This document shows, in pieces, positions 1-5,786 of a stretch of DNA of 5,786 nucleotides. The stretch is from Chloroflexota bacterium (GTDB lineage: Bacteria > Chloroflexota > Dehalococcoidia > Dehalococcoidales > UBA3254), in NCBI GenBank assembly GCA_017860765.1, contig JAGDMY010000174.1, positions 1 to 5,786 of the forward strand, in the 5' to 3' direction. A program made the position numbers and the translations under genes. Position 1 is the first letter of the stretch. Each line of letters opens with the position of its first letter. Below the pieces are notes generated by a model, which ran no database searches, was not told where the DNA came from, and was given only the letters and a program-made list of their open reading frames with translations.

Positions 1-33
1 ACCATTGAGCCGCAGGGATGACTGAGAAAAGTT
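1..33 (+). other. Leader before rarA; possible tail of an upstream gene
   Basis: This short stretch lies between the window edge and the rarA start. All three plus-strand frames close in it or just before it (for example TGA at 19-21 and 23-25), so an upstream plus-strand gene could end here, but only seven codons are visible and it cannot be identified. A purine-rich AGGGATG at 14-20 and gagaaaag at 24-31 are the only Shine-Dalgarno-like sequences for rarA, and neither is strong. Confidence 0.3.
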
Positions 34-1389
34 ATGGACCTCTTTGAACATAAAGCCCGCGAGTTGATCAGCCGGGAAGCCCCGCTGGCGGCCCGTATGC
101 GTCCCCGCACCCTTGAGGAGTTCGTGGGCCAGGAGCATATCATCGGCCGGGGAAAGGTCCTGCGCAAGGCCATTGAGACCGGCCAGCTGCCGTCCATCAT
201 ACTGTGGGGCCCCCCCGGCAGCGGCAAGACTACCCTGGCTTTTATAGTGGCCAATTCCACCAATTCCCACTTCAGTCCGGTCAGCGCCGTCAGCGCTGGC
301 GTCAGCGACCTGCGTAAAATCATAGAAGAGGCCCGGGAGCGCCGCCGGCTTTATCAGCAGAAGACCATCCTCTTCATCGATGAAATCCACCGCTTCAATA
401 AAGGCCAGCAGGATGCCATACTCCCCTATGTTGAGGATGGCACCGTAACCCTTATCGGGGCTACCACCGAAAATCCCTCCTTCGAGGTCAATTCCCCCCT
501 GCTATCGCGCAGCCGGGTTTTTGTTCTTAAGCCGCTGAGCAACCAGGAAATAAGCATTATCGTTAGGCGAGCGCTGGGGGATGAGGAGCGGGGCCTGGGT
601 AAGATGAAAATCGAACTGGCTGATGACGCTCTGGAACACCTGATAGTGATGTCCGGGAATGACGCCCGCATCGCTTTGAATGCCCTGGAAATGGCCGCAC
701 TGGTCACCCCGCCGGATGCCGGGGGTCAAAAGAAAATCGGACTGGAGACCATCGAAGACGCTTTCCAGCACCGGGCTCTGCAGTACGATCGGGCTGGCGA
801 ACAGCATTACGACCTTATTTCGGCGCTCCATAAATGCATGCGGGATTCTGACCCCGATGCCACTCTGTACTGGCTGGGAAGAATGATTGAGGCTGGCGAA
901 GACCCCCTGTATATTATCCGCCGCATCATCCGGTTTGCCACTGAGGATATCGGTCTGGCTGACCCCCAGGCCCTGGTGGTGGCTATGGCCGCCCAGCAAG
1001 CGGTCCATTTCATAGGCCTGCCTGAAGGCAACCTGGCCCTGGCCGAAGCCGCTGTGTATATGGCCACCGCCCCGAAAAGCAATTCGTTATATACCGGCTA
1101 TTCAGCCGTTCAACACGAGATTAAAAATGGCTCGAATGAGCCGGTGCCTCTCCATTTGAGGAATCCCGTTACAGGTCTAATGAAAGACCTGGGCTACGGG
1201 AAGGGCTATAAATACGCTCATAACTTCGAAGGGCACTTCGTCGAGCAGCAGCATCTGCCGGACTCCTTGACGGGGAAGCGCTTCTACACCCCTGGCGACC
1301 GGGGCTATGAAAGGCAGATCTCTCTCAGGATGAAGGAGCTGCGGCAAAGGCGGCCCCTGTCCAAGGACACCCCCCAAAATAACACATAA
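34..1389 (+). CDS. rarA: Replication-associated recombination protein A (RarA/MgsA), AAA+ ATPase
   Basis: RarA (MgsA; eukaryotic homologue WRNIP1) is a cytoplasmic AAA+ ATPase related to clamp-loader subunits. It acts at stalled replication forks, at DNA ends near SSB, and in recombination. The 451-residue product has the family's usual length and layout. The N-terminus carries the typical APLAARMRPRTLEEFVGQEH block (residues 16-35). Walker A GPPGSGKTT is at 59-67 and Walker B FIDEIHRFNKGQQD at 114-127. The sensor-1 segment GATTENPSFEVNSPLLSRSR (142-161) includes the arginine-finger region. The C-terminal half has the RarA-specific tetramerisation region, with SALHKCMRDSDPDA, AGEDPLYIIRR, the EDIGLADP block and APKSNS. 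The ATG at 34 is preferred because the protein then begins MDLFEHKARE, as RarA proteins usually do; the internal Met at residue 22 would remove conserved sequence. No close partner gene is visible, and the next gene is 207 bases away behind its own promoter. The gene looks intact and ordinary. Confidence 0.96.
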   Translation: MDLFEHKARELISREAPLAARMRPRTLEEFVGQEHIIGRGKVLRKAIETGQLPSIILWGPPGSGKTTLAFIVANSTNSHFSPVSAVSAGVSDLRKIIEEARERRRLYQQKTILFIDEIHRFNKGQQDAILPYVEDGTVTLIGATTENPSFEVNSPLLSRSRVFVLKPLSNQEISIIVRRALGDEERGLGKMKIELADDALEHLIVMSGNDARIALNALEMAALVTPPDAGGQKKIGLETIEDAFQHRALQYDRAGEQHYDLISALHKCMRDSDPDATLYWLGRMIEAGEDPLYIIRRIIRFATEDIGLADPQALVVAMAAQQAVHFIGLPEGNLALAEAAVYMATAPKSNSLYTGYSAVQHEIKNGSNEPVPLHLRNPVTGLMKDLGYGKGYKYAHNFEGHFVEQQHLPDSLTGKRFYTPGDRGYERQISLRMKELRQRRPLSKDTPQNNT

Positions 1390-1400
1390 CCCGGGGTTAT
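1386..1400 (+). repeat. Perfect 7-base inverted repeat over the rarA stop codon
   Basis: ATAACCC (1386-1392), one central G, then GGGTTAT (1394-1400) form a perfect inverted repeat that includes the TAA stop of rarA. In RNA it could only fold as a roughly 5-bp stem with a 5-base loop. No T-tract follows (TCCGACTTCA comes next), so it does not meet the usual criteria for an intrinsic terminator. It may help end rarA transcription or be a fortuitous palindrome. Confidence 0.4.
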
Positions 1401-1596
1401 TCCGACTTCACTCCGATCCGATGTATAATTATTATAGAAGGGTTTTAGCTTTGAAGGCCACTTGCCTGTAAAAATTATGTGCGACCTTAAAAATTGGCTT
1501 GCATAGATATATAAAATTTTGATATTATTTGGATATATAGTATAATATTTTGACAACAAAGATTGGCAAATTGATAGAACCTGAGCGCAACAATCG
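1401..1596 (+). other. AT-rich intergenic region upstream of the sensor kinase
   Basis: The region between rarA and the kinase contains no plausible gene and is clearly more AT-rich than the genes around it, most of all at 1500-1560. It holds a TATAAT at 1424-1429, with only a poor -35 match (about 1400-1406). It also holds a better promoter at 1519-1546 and a perfect TTGACA at 1550-1555, which lacks a good -10 at the right distance. There is no strong Shine-Dalgarno before the kinase ATG (cctgagcgcaacaatcg precedes it). No sigma54-type GG-N10-GC element was found by eye. Confidence 0.6.
1519..1546 (+). promoter_or_regulatory. Predicted sigma70-type promoter for the sensor kinase operon
   Basis: TTGATA (1519-1524) is followed after 16 bases by a perfect TATAAT (1541-1546). 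That predicts a transcription start near 1553 and a 5' leader of about 44 bases before the ATG at 1597. The elements sit within a 7-base inverted repeat, ATATTAT (1522-1528) and ATAATAT (1542-1548), and an 8-base direct repeat GATATATA occurs at 1506-1513 and 1532-1539. In such AT-rich DNA these repeats may be chance, but their position would suit an operator. The promoter call rests on consensus match and position only. Confidence 0.55.
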
Positions 1597-3546
1597 ATGA
1601 GCAGCATAATCCGAACTCAAAAAGAGAGATGCCGCGGCTGTTATGCCTGTGTCCGCGGATGCCCGTGCAAGGCCATTAAAGTTGAGAACCGGCTGGCTGA
1701 AGTTATGCCCGACCTGTGTGTTAACTGCGGGAACTGCATCCGGGTCTGTGCTCCCAAAGCCAAGCTCATTGAAAGCGACATCGGGGTAGTCCGCCGGTTG
1801 CTGAATACTAACGCTCATGTAATAGCAATTCCGTCCTCATCCTTCCCTGCGGCGATGCCCGAAATGCGTCCCGGCCAATTCGTCAGCGCTTTGAAGAAGC
1901 TCGGATTCAGCGAGGTGCTGGAAGACGCTTTCGGAGCCGAGCTGGTCTGCCGGGAGTATAACCGCCTGCTGCAGGAGAAGAAAGAAGGCCCTATTTTCTC
2001 TTCCACCTGCCCGGCGGTGGTATCTTATGTTGAGAAATTTTACCCTCAGCTGATAAGCCATTTAGCGCCCATTGTGTCACCCATGATAGCCCTGGGGAGG
2101 TTGATCAAACAGGCTTACCACCCGCAGGCCAAAGTGGTCTTCATCGGCCCCTGCGCTGCCAAGAAGGCTGAAAGCAAAGACGAAAACGTCGCCGGGGTAA
2201 TCGATGCCGTGCTGACTTTCCCCGAATTAGCCGAAATGTTCGCCGCCGCCGGCATCAATCCCAAAGCCTTACCCGAAAGCCGCTTCTCCGGCCCCAAACC
2301 CAATATGGCCCGCCTCTTTGCCATTTCGATGGGGCTGTTGAAGACCACGGGATATAGCGATGATATAACCCACAATAAAATCATCAATGCCCATGGGCGT
2401 GATTACGTCATCAGCCTGATAGCGGAAATCGCCCAGGGTGATATCAATGCCCACTTTATTAATTTCTTTTTCTGCCACGGTTGCATTAACGGCCCGGCTA
2501 TCGATAACGACCTGAGCATTTTCCGCCGGCGGCAGCTGGTTGCTAATTATGCCGAGTCTGATGTCGACCCCGAGCAAACAGAACGCGATTTGCAGAAATA
2601 TGCTCATGTGGATCTAAAGCGCAAATTTTCTGCCCGGAACGTGCCTTTGTCAACTCCCCCTGATGAGCAGATAGAGAGCATTCTGGCAGGCATGGGCAAG
2701 TCCAGCCGGACAAAACGTTTCAATTGCGGTGCCTGCGGCTACCGGACATGCTGGGAGCTGGCCACGGCTGTGGCCAGGAATCAGGCAGAGACCAAAATGT
2801 GCTGGCCACACCTGTTGTCCGAGCTTACGGAGACCCAGGAGGAACTGATTCAGGCGGAAAAGCTTAGCTCGCTGGGGCAAATGGCGGCCTCGATCGCCCA
2901 TGAGGTCAATAACCCCCTGTCCGGCGTCCTGGTCTATACCCAGCTATTAAATAAAAAGATTACCAACGATAGTTTCTCTAAAGAGATGGCCCTTAATTAT
3001 CTGGGGAAAATGGAAAGCGAGCTTACCCGCAGTACCAAACTGGTCCGTGACCTGCTGGATTTCGCGCGGCAATCGCCGCCGGCCCTGCGAGAAACCGACC
3101 TGAATGAGGTGATTACGCGGGCCCTGGAGCTGGCGGTTAATTCAGCCCGCGTGAACTCTGTCAAAATAAAAAGGGAGCTCAGCTCAACCTTACCCCGATT
3201 GAAAGCTGACCCGGATCAACTGCAGCAGGTCTGCCTGAATTTGATATTAAACGCCATCCAGGCGATGCCCAACGGGGGGAGCTTGTCCCTGCGCACCCTT
3301 CAGGAGAACGGACAGATAAAAATGGAAGTTCAGGACACCGGCTGCGGTATTTCCCAGGAAAACCTGAACAAGCTTTTTACCCCGTTTTTTACTACCAAAA
3401 AGGAAGTCAAAGGGGTAGGTCTGGGTCTGGCCGTTTCTTATGGCATCATCCAGCGCCACCATGGCAAAGTATCAGTAAAAAGTAAAGAGGGGGAGGGTAC
3501 CACTTTTACCGTCTATTTACCCATAAGCTATGCAGAAAAAAAGTAA
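1597..3546 (+). CDS. Sensor histidine kinase with ferredoxin and [FeFe]-hydrogenase-like sensory domains
   Basis: The 649-residue protein has no signal peptide or membrane segment, so it should be a cytoplasmic sensor. Domains in order: a 2x[4Fe-4S] ferredoxin (C12/C15/C18/C22 and C41/C44/C47/C51, plus an extra C24); an [FeFe]-hydrogenase large-subunit-like domain (about 65-340) with H-cluster-type signatures SSTCPA (C138), GPCAAKKAE (C186) and FFCHGCINGP (C293, C296); a four-cysteine Fe-S domain (C377, C380, C385, C402); a short helical linker; and a histidine kinase core. The core has the H-box ASIAHEVNNPLSG (phospho-acceptor H435), N-box NLILNAIQAM (N552), DTGCGI (580-585), FTPFF and GVGLGLA (606-612). 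This layout matches the histidine-kinase-linked sensory [FeFe]-hydrogenase-like proteins of anaerobes, thought to respond to H2 or redox state. A TGA in frame at 1582 makes the ATG at 1597 the first available ATG. No PAS domain is apparent. It overlaps the response regulator gene by 17 bases, which indicates translational coupling and a cognate pair. H-cluster binding is uncertain because key residues are changed. Confidence 0.92.
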   Translation: MSSIIRTQKERCRGCYACVRGCPCKAIKVENRLAEVMPDLCVNCGNCIRVCAPKAKLIESDIGVVRRLLNTNAHVIAIPSSSFPAAMPEMRPGQFVSALKKLGFSEVLEDAFGAELVCREYNRLLQEKKEGPIFSSTCPAVVSYVEKFYPQLISHLAPIVSPMIALGRLIKQAYHPQAKVVFIGPCAAKKAESKDENVAGVIDAVLTFPELAEMFAAAGINPKALPESRFSGPKPNMARLFAISMGLLKTTGYSDDITHNKIINAHGRDYVISLIAEIAQGDINAHFINFFFCHGCINGPAIDNDLSIFRRRQLVANYAESDVDPEQTERDLQKYAHVDLKRKFSARNVPLSTPPDEQIESILAGMGKSSRTKRFNCGACGYRTCWELATAVARNQAETKMCWPHLLSELTETQEELIQAEKLSSLGQMAASIAHEVNNPLSGVLVYTQLLNKKITNDSFSKEMALNYLGKMESELTRSTKLVRDLLDFARQSPPALRETDLNEVITRALELAVNSARVNSVKIKRELSSTLPRLKADPDQLQQVCLNLILNAIQAMPNGGSLSLRTLQENGQIKMEVQDTGCGISQENLNKLFTPFFTTKKEVKGVGLGLAVSYGIIQRHHGKVSVKSKEGEGTTFTVYLPISYAEKK

Positions 3547-4709
3547 GGTATTGGTAGTTGACGATGAAGCCATTATGCGGGATTCCCTGCGGGACTGGTT
3601 GACCGACGCTTCCTATGATGTCCTGACCGCTGAAAACGCCAATCAGGCCCTGGAAATTATCAGCAGAGATAAACCCGCAGTGGCAGTGATTGATCTGGTC
3701 TTACCCGGTTCGGATGGCCTCGAACTTTTAAAGAAGGCCAAGCAAATTTCCCCCAATTTGCAGGTCATCATGATTACCGCTTACAGCAGCGTCAATACCG
3801 CCATCGCCGCAATCAAAGAGGGCGCCTACGATTATATCGAAAAGCCGTTTTCTCCCGGAAAGGTGGAGCTGTTGATCTCCAAGCTGATGGAGAGGCAGGC
3901 GCTGCTGGAAGAAAACATCTCCCTCCGTCAAAAGCTGGAGGAGAGATATTCATTCGAGAACATCTTCGCCAAAAGCGCCCGTATGCAAAAGATAATCGAT
4001 ATGGTTAAAATCGTGGCCAAGAGCAACGCCCCGGTCCTGATTTCGGGTGAAAGCGGCACCGGGAAGGAAGTCGTGGCCCGTGCTATCCATAGTCAGAGTT
4101 ATCGCAAAAATAAACCCTTCGTAACCGTGGGCTGCGCGGCCTTGCCCGATGCGCTTATAGAAAGCGAACTATACGGACACGAGGCCGGGGCTTTCAGCGG
4201 AGCGCAGGGCCAGAGAAAAGGCAAGTTTGAGACTGCCAGCAAGGGCACCCTCTTCCTGGACGCGGTGTGTCGTGAACATCGAGCTGCCGCCGCTCAGGGA
4301 AAGACAGGACGACATTCCCGTCCTGGCAGATTATTTCTTGAAGAAGTTCAACGAAGAGAATCAGAAAAAAGTCACCGGGTTCTCGCCTGATGCCAACGAT
4401 TATCTCTTAAGGTATGAGTGGCCGGGGAATATCCGGGAGTTGGAAAACGCCATTGAGAGAGCCGTCATACTGGCCAAAGGCGATTATATCGAGGTGGCCG
4501 ACCTGTCTCAGCAGAGCCTGTATTTGCCTCACAAGGCCCTCGTCGGCAAGACGATGCGCGATGTGGAAAAAAATCACATTCTCAACGTGCTTATCGAAGT
4601 GAACGGCAATTGCAGTGAGGCGGCCCGCCTGCTGGGTATTTCCCGCATGACCCTGTATAACAAAATTAAAGCCTACGGCTTAAATATCAGTAATATAGGC
4701 AATGGATAG
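3530..4709 (+). pseudogene. NtrC-family sigma54-dependent response regulator, disrupted by an internal deletion and frameshift
   Basis: This should be the output partner of the upstream kinase. The first frame (3530 onward) encodes a receiver with acidic D11/D12, phospho-acceptor D55, T83 and K105. It continues into the sigma54-activator AAA+ domain with Walker A GESGTGKE (173-180), a GAFSGA loop (220-225, a variant of GAFTGA) and the start of Walker B, LFLD (241-244). Homology stops there and that frame runs through unrelated residues to a stop at 4388-4390. Homology resumes at once in the next frame from about 4269 with VVNIELPPLRER, then the WPGNIRELENAIERA block and a Fis-type helix-turn-helix (CSEAARLLGISRMTLYNKIK), ending at 4709. 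By comparison with the family, about 63 residues are missing: the Walker B glutamate, sensor 1 and the AATNRDL and FREDLYYRL segments. The lost length must be 2 modulo 3, so roughly 188 bases. Restored, the protein would be about 453 residues, the normal length. A real deletion and an assembly error are both possible. Neither fragment should be a working activator. Confidence 0.88.
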
Positions 4710-4716
4710 AAGCGTC

Positions 4717-4738
4717 GACCACGATCTTCGGGGTGGTC
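4717..4738 (+). terminator. Hairpin between convergent genes, possible bidirectional terminator
   Basis: GACCAC (4717-4722) and GTGGTC (4733-4738) form a perfect 6-bp stem around a 10-base loop, in the 36-base gap between the convergent response regulator and plsY genes. There is no U-tract on either side, so termination efficiency is doubtful. The location between two converging genes is the main argument for it. Confidence 0.35.
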
Positions 4739-4745
4739 CGCCCAG

Positions 4746-5375
4746 CTAATCTTTTCTCTTCGTCTGCCAGGGCCTGTAGTTCTTATCGATCAGGAAATCG
4801 CGGACACTGCCCGTCCGGGCCAGGTTTCTCCTCGCCGTAGGGGCGTAGCGCGCAGCCAGAAAAAGTGCCACCAGAATAGCATATATCAGCGTGCTGTAGG
4901 GCTGCCCGAAGACCCACAATAATAAAGGAAAGAGCAGCAGAGCCCCGGCCATTCCCAGGGTGATATTGCTGGTAAGCAACACAATAGCTACCAGGACCGG
5001 CACGCAGCAGGCCAAGGGCACAGGGGCCAGGGCCAGGAAAACCCCCAGGGTGGTGGCAGCCCCCTTGCCACCCCTGAATTTCAAAAACAGCGGCCAGCAA
5101 TGTCCCACTATGGAGGCAAAGCCTGCCAGGTAGACCCAGAGAAGGGACATTCCCAGGTATCGGGCAGCCAGGATAGCGCCCGCTCCCTTGGCCAGGTCTA
5201 CCAGGAGGACTATGAGCCCAACCACCGGCCCGGCCTCACGGGCAGCATTAAGAGCACCCATATTGCCGCCGCCGAGCCTGCGAATATCCTCGCCACGGGT
5301 CAATCGCCCGGCAATATAGGCTGTGGGAAGTGAACCCAGCAGATAGCCGATAATAATGGCCAGCGCTTGCAACAT
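4746..5375 (-). CDS. plsY: PlsY-family glycerol-3-phosphate acyltransferase, divergent
   Basis: PlsY is an integral membrane enzyme that transfers the acyl group from acyl-phosphate to glycerol 3-phosphate, making lysophosphatidate for phospholipid synthesis. The 209-residue product has the usual size, several hydrophobic segments (about 2-22, 50-71, 76-94, 108-134, 140-156, 160-177) and the family signatures. GSLPTAYIAGR (14-24) and GEDIRRLGGGNMGALNAAR (28-46) correspond to motif 1. GHCWPLFLKFRGGKGAATTLG (91-111) corresponds to motif 2, the phosphate-binding loop. Motif 1 normally reads GSGNxGATNxxR; here the serine is Gly36 and the threonine is Leu42, while Arg46 is kept. The third motif, usually with a conserved His and Asn (as in HRENIKRL), is hard to recognise in RYAPTARRNLARTGS (176-190). 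It may therefore be a specialised paralogue with changed activity. ATG at 5375 follows an in-frame TAA at 5384-5382; no good Shine-Dalgarno is visible. It lies 87 bases downstream of the hydrolase on the same strand and may share its transcript. Confidence 0.87.
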   Translation of the reverse strand: MLQALAIIIGYLLGSLPTAYIAGRLTRGEDIRRLGGGNMGALNAAREAGPVVGLIVLLVDLAKGAGAILAARYLGMSLLWVYLAGFASIVGHCWPLFLKFRGGKGAATTLGVFLALAPVPLACCVPVLVAIVLLTSNITLGMAGALLLFPLLLWVFGQPYSTLIYAILVALFLAARYAPTARRNLARTGSVRDFLIDKNYRPWQTKRKD

Positions 5376-5462
5376 CTTATTTTATGCTCGAACAGAGAGC
5401 GGTTAGTATTTTCCTTCCGAAGATGCAGTTTGGTTTTTTATGTGAGTTCGGAACGTCAAATA
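5376..5462 (-). other. Short intergenic gap upstream of plsY, no clear signal
   Basis: These 87 bases separate the partial hydrolase gene from plsY. On the minus strand a TTGACG (5459-5454) resembles a -35 element, but no acceptable -10 lies 16-18 bases downstream. No hairpin with a T-run is apparent, so the gap gives no strong evidence for either read-through or a separate promoter. Confidence 0.4.
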
Positions 5463-5786
5463 TCAACTTTGCCGGGGCTTTGACTCTGTCTTATTATTTA
5501 AAAATTCCAGAATCAGACCGGCCAGCTCTGAGGGATTTTGCATGGCCAGGTCATGGAGTCTGCCCTCCAGCTCCACAATCCAGGCATGAGGGAGATAATT
5601 CTTAAGGTATTGCAGGTTTTCTTTCAGCTGGATGCCCCGGAAATGGGAAAGGGTGCCGTAAAGGTAGAGGACGGGCGCTTTAATAGACCTGGCATCTTCT
5701 TCGATATTTTTACTGGCCTTCCGCGTAATGCTTATTCTGTACCATGGTCGACTTGGTTTGCTCCCGGGGCTTGAATCGACCAAGCC
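5463..5786 (-). CDS. Alpha/beta hydrolase, C-terminal part only (5' end beyond the window)
   Basis: The frame is open to the window edge and ends at TGA (5465-5463), giving about 107 codons; the TTG at 5783 is not a credible start, and the gene must begin outside the window. The visible part matches the end of the alpha/beta-hydrolase fold. A strand IKAPVLYLYG is followed by a helix, then LPHAWIVELEG and H77 (numbered from that TTG) in GRLHDLAMQNP, the usual place of the catalytic histidine. PSELAGLILEFL is the typical final helix. The nucleophile elbow and oxyanion region would lie upstream and are unseen, so the substrate cannot be predicted. After the VLYLYG strand, where many family members have an acidic residue, the sequence is TLSHFRG with no Asp or Glu; the acid may sit elsewhere. 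The tail NNKTESKPRQS is polar and not conserved. Confidence 0.7.
   Translation of the reverse strand, partial: GLVDSSPGSKPSRPWYRISITRKASKNIEEDARSIKAPVLYLYGTLSHFRGIQLKENLQYLKNYLPHAWIVELEGRLHDLAMQNPSELAGLILEFLNNKTESKPRQS

Noticed and set aside
502..1082. Long minus-strand open frames inside rarA and similar ones in the kinase
   Set aside because: They lie antisense to well-supported genes, show no recognisable domains, and their extent is explained by the codon bias of the plus-strand genes.
1450..1515. Sigma54-type promoter around the TTGGC and TTGC sequences
   Set aside because: The GG and GC dinucleotides are 4-6 bases apart rather than the required 10, so the -24/-12 geometry is not met.
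1550..1578. Second promoter based on the perfect TTGACA at 1550-1555
   Set aside because: The hexamer at the correct spacing is GATAGA (1573-1578), matching only three of six consensus positions. The TTGATA/TATAAT pair just upstream is much better.
4200..4400. Programmed ribosomal frameshifting linking the two parts of the response regulator
   Set aside because: No slippery heptamer or stimulatory structure is evident at the junction. A shift would still leave out about 63 essential residues, so a missing DNA segment explains the data better.
4227..4709. A separate small gene starting at TTG 4227
   Set aside because: Its first ~14 residues are an out-of-frame reading of the Walker B region, and homology begins only at about 4269. 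It is the C-terminal half of the broken regulator, not an independent gene.
5384..5774. Plus-strand open frames across the plsY upstream gap and hydrolase
   Set aside because: They overlap the minus-strand hydrolase frame, which has clear fold signatures, and have no recognisable protein features themselves.
5745..5784. Inverted repeat TGGTCGA / TCGACCA near the right edge, possibly an IS end
   Set aside because: The arms are only 7 bases and lie inside the hydrolase coding frame. No transposase or target duplication is visible, and such short repeats are expected by chance.

Overview
The window carries five protein-coding loci and no RNA gene, CRISPR array or insertion sequence that I can recognise. 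Two regions read rightward (rarA, then a two-component pair) and two read leftward (a PlsY-family acyltransferase and the 3' end of an alpha/beta hydrolase). The gene content, with an [FeFe]-hydrogenase-like Fe-S sensor kinase, points to an anaerobic bacterium. The moderately GC-rich genes, the RarA style and a divergent PlsY would fit a Chloroflexota (Dehalococcoidia-like) or anaerobic Firmicutes genome. That assignment is inference from memory, not a search result.

Layout: 1-33 is the edge of an upstream region. 34-1389 is a complete rarA (AAA+ replication/recombination ATPase). 1390-1596 is a markedly AT-rich intergenic region with a good sigma70-type promoter. 1597-3546 is a 649-residue soluble sensor histidine kinase made of a 2x[4Fe-4S] ferredoxin, an [FeFe]-hydrogenase-like H-cluster domain, a four-cysteine Fe-S domain and a kinase core. 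3530-4709 is its NtrC-type response regulator, whose start overlaps the kinase end by 17 bases. 4710-4745 is a short convergent gap with a hairpin. 4746-5375 (minus) is a divergent plsY. 5376-5462 is a gap with no clear signal. 5463-5786 (minus) is an alpha/beta-hydrolase C-terminus cut by the window edge.

The most interesting part is the two-component locus. The kinase appears designed to sense H2 or redox state through a hydrogenase-derived domain and to signal to a sigma54 activator. The H-cluster signatures are altered: the proton-relay cysteine is a threonine and the last cysteine pair is spaced C-x2-C. This suggests sensing rather than catalysis, or even loss of the diiron site. The regulator gene is broken: about 63 codons of the AAA+ domain are missing at about 4262-4268 and the reading frame shifts there. 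Receiver, Walker A, sigma54-contact loop and DNA-binding domain are all still recognisable on either side. Either the pathway output has been lost recently in this genome, or the assembly has a local deletion. No target operon is visible in the window.
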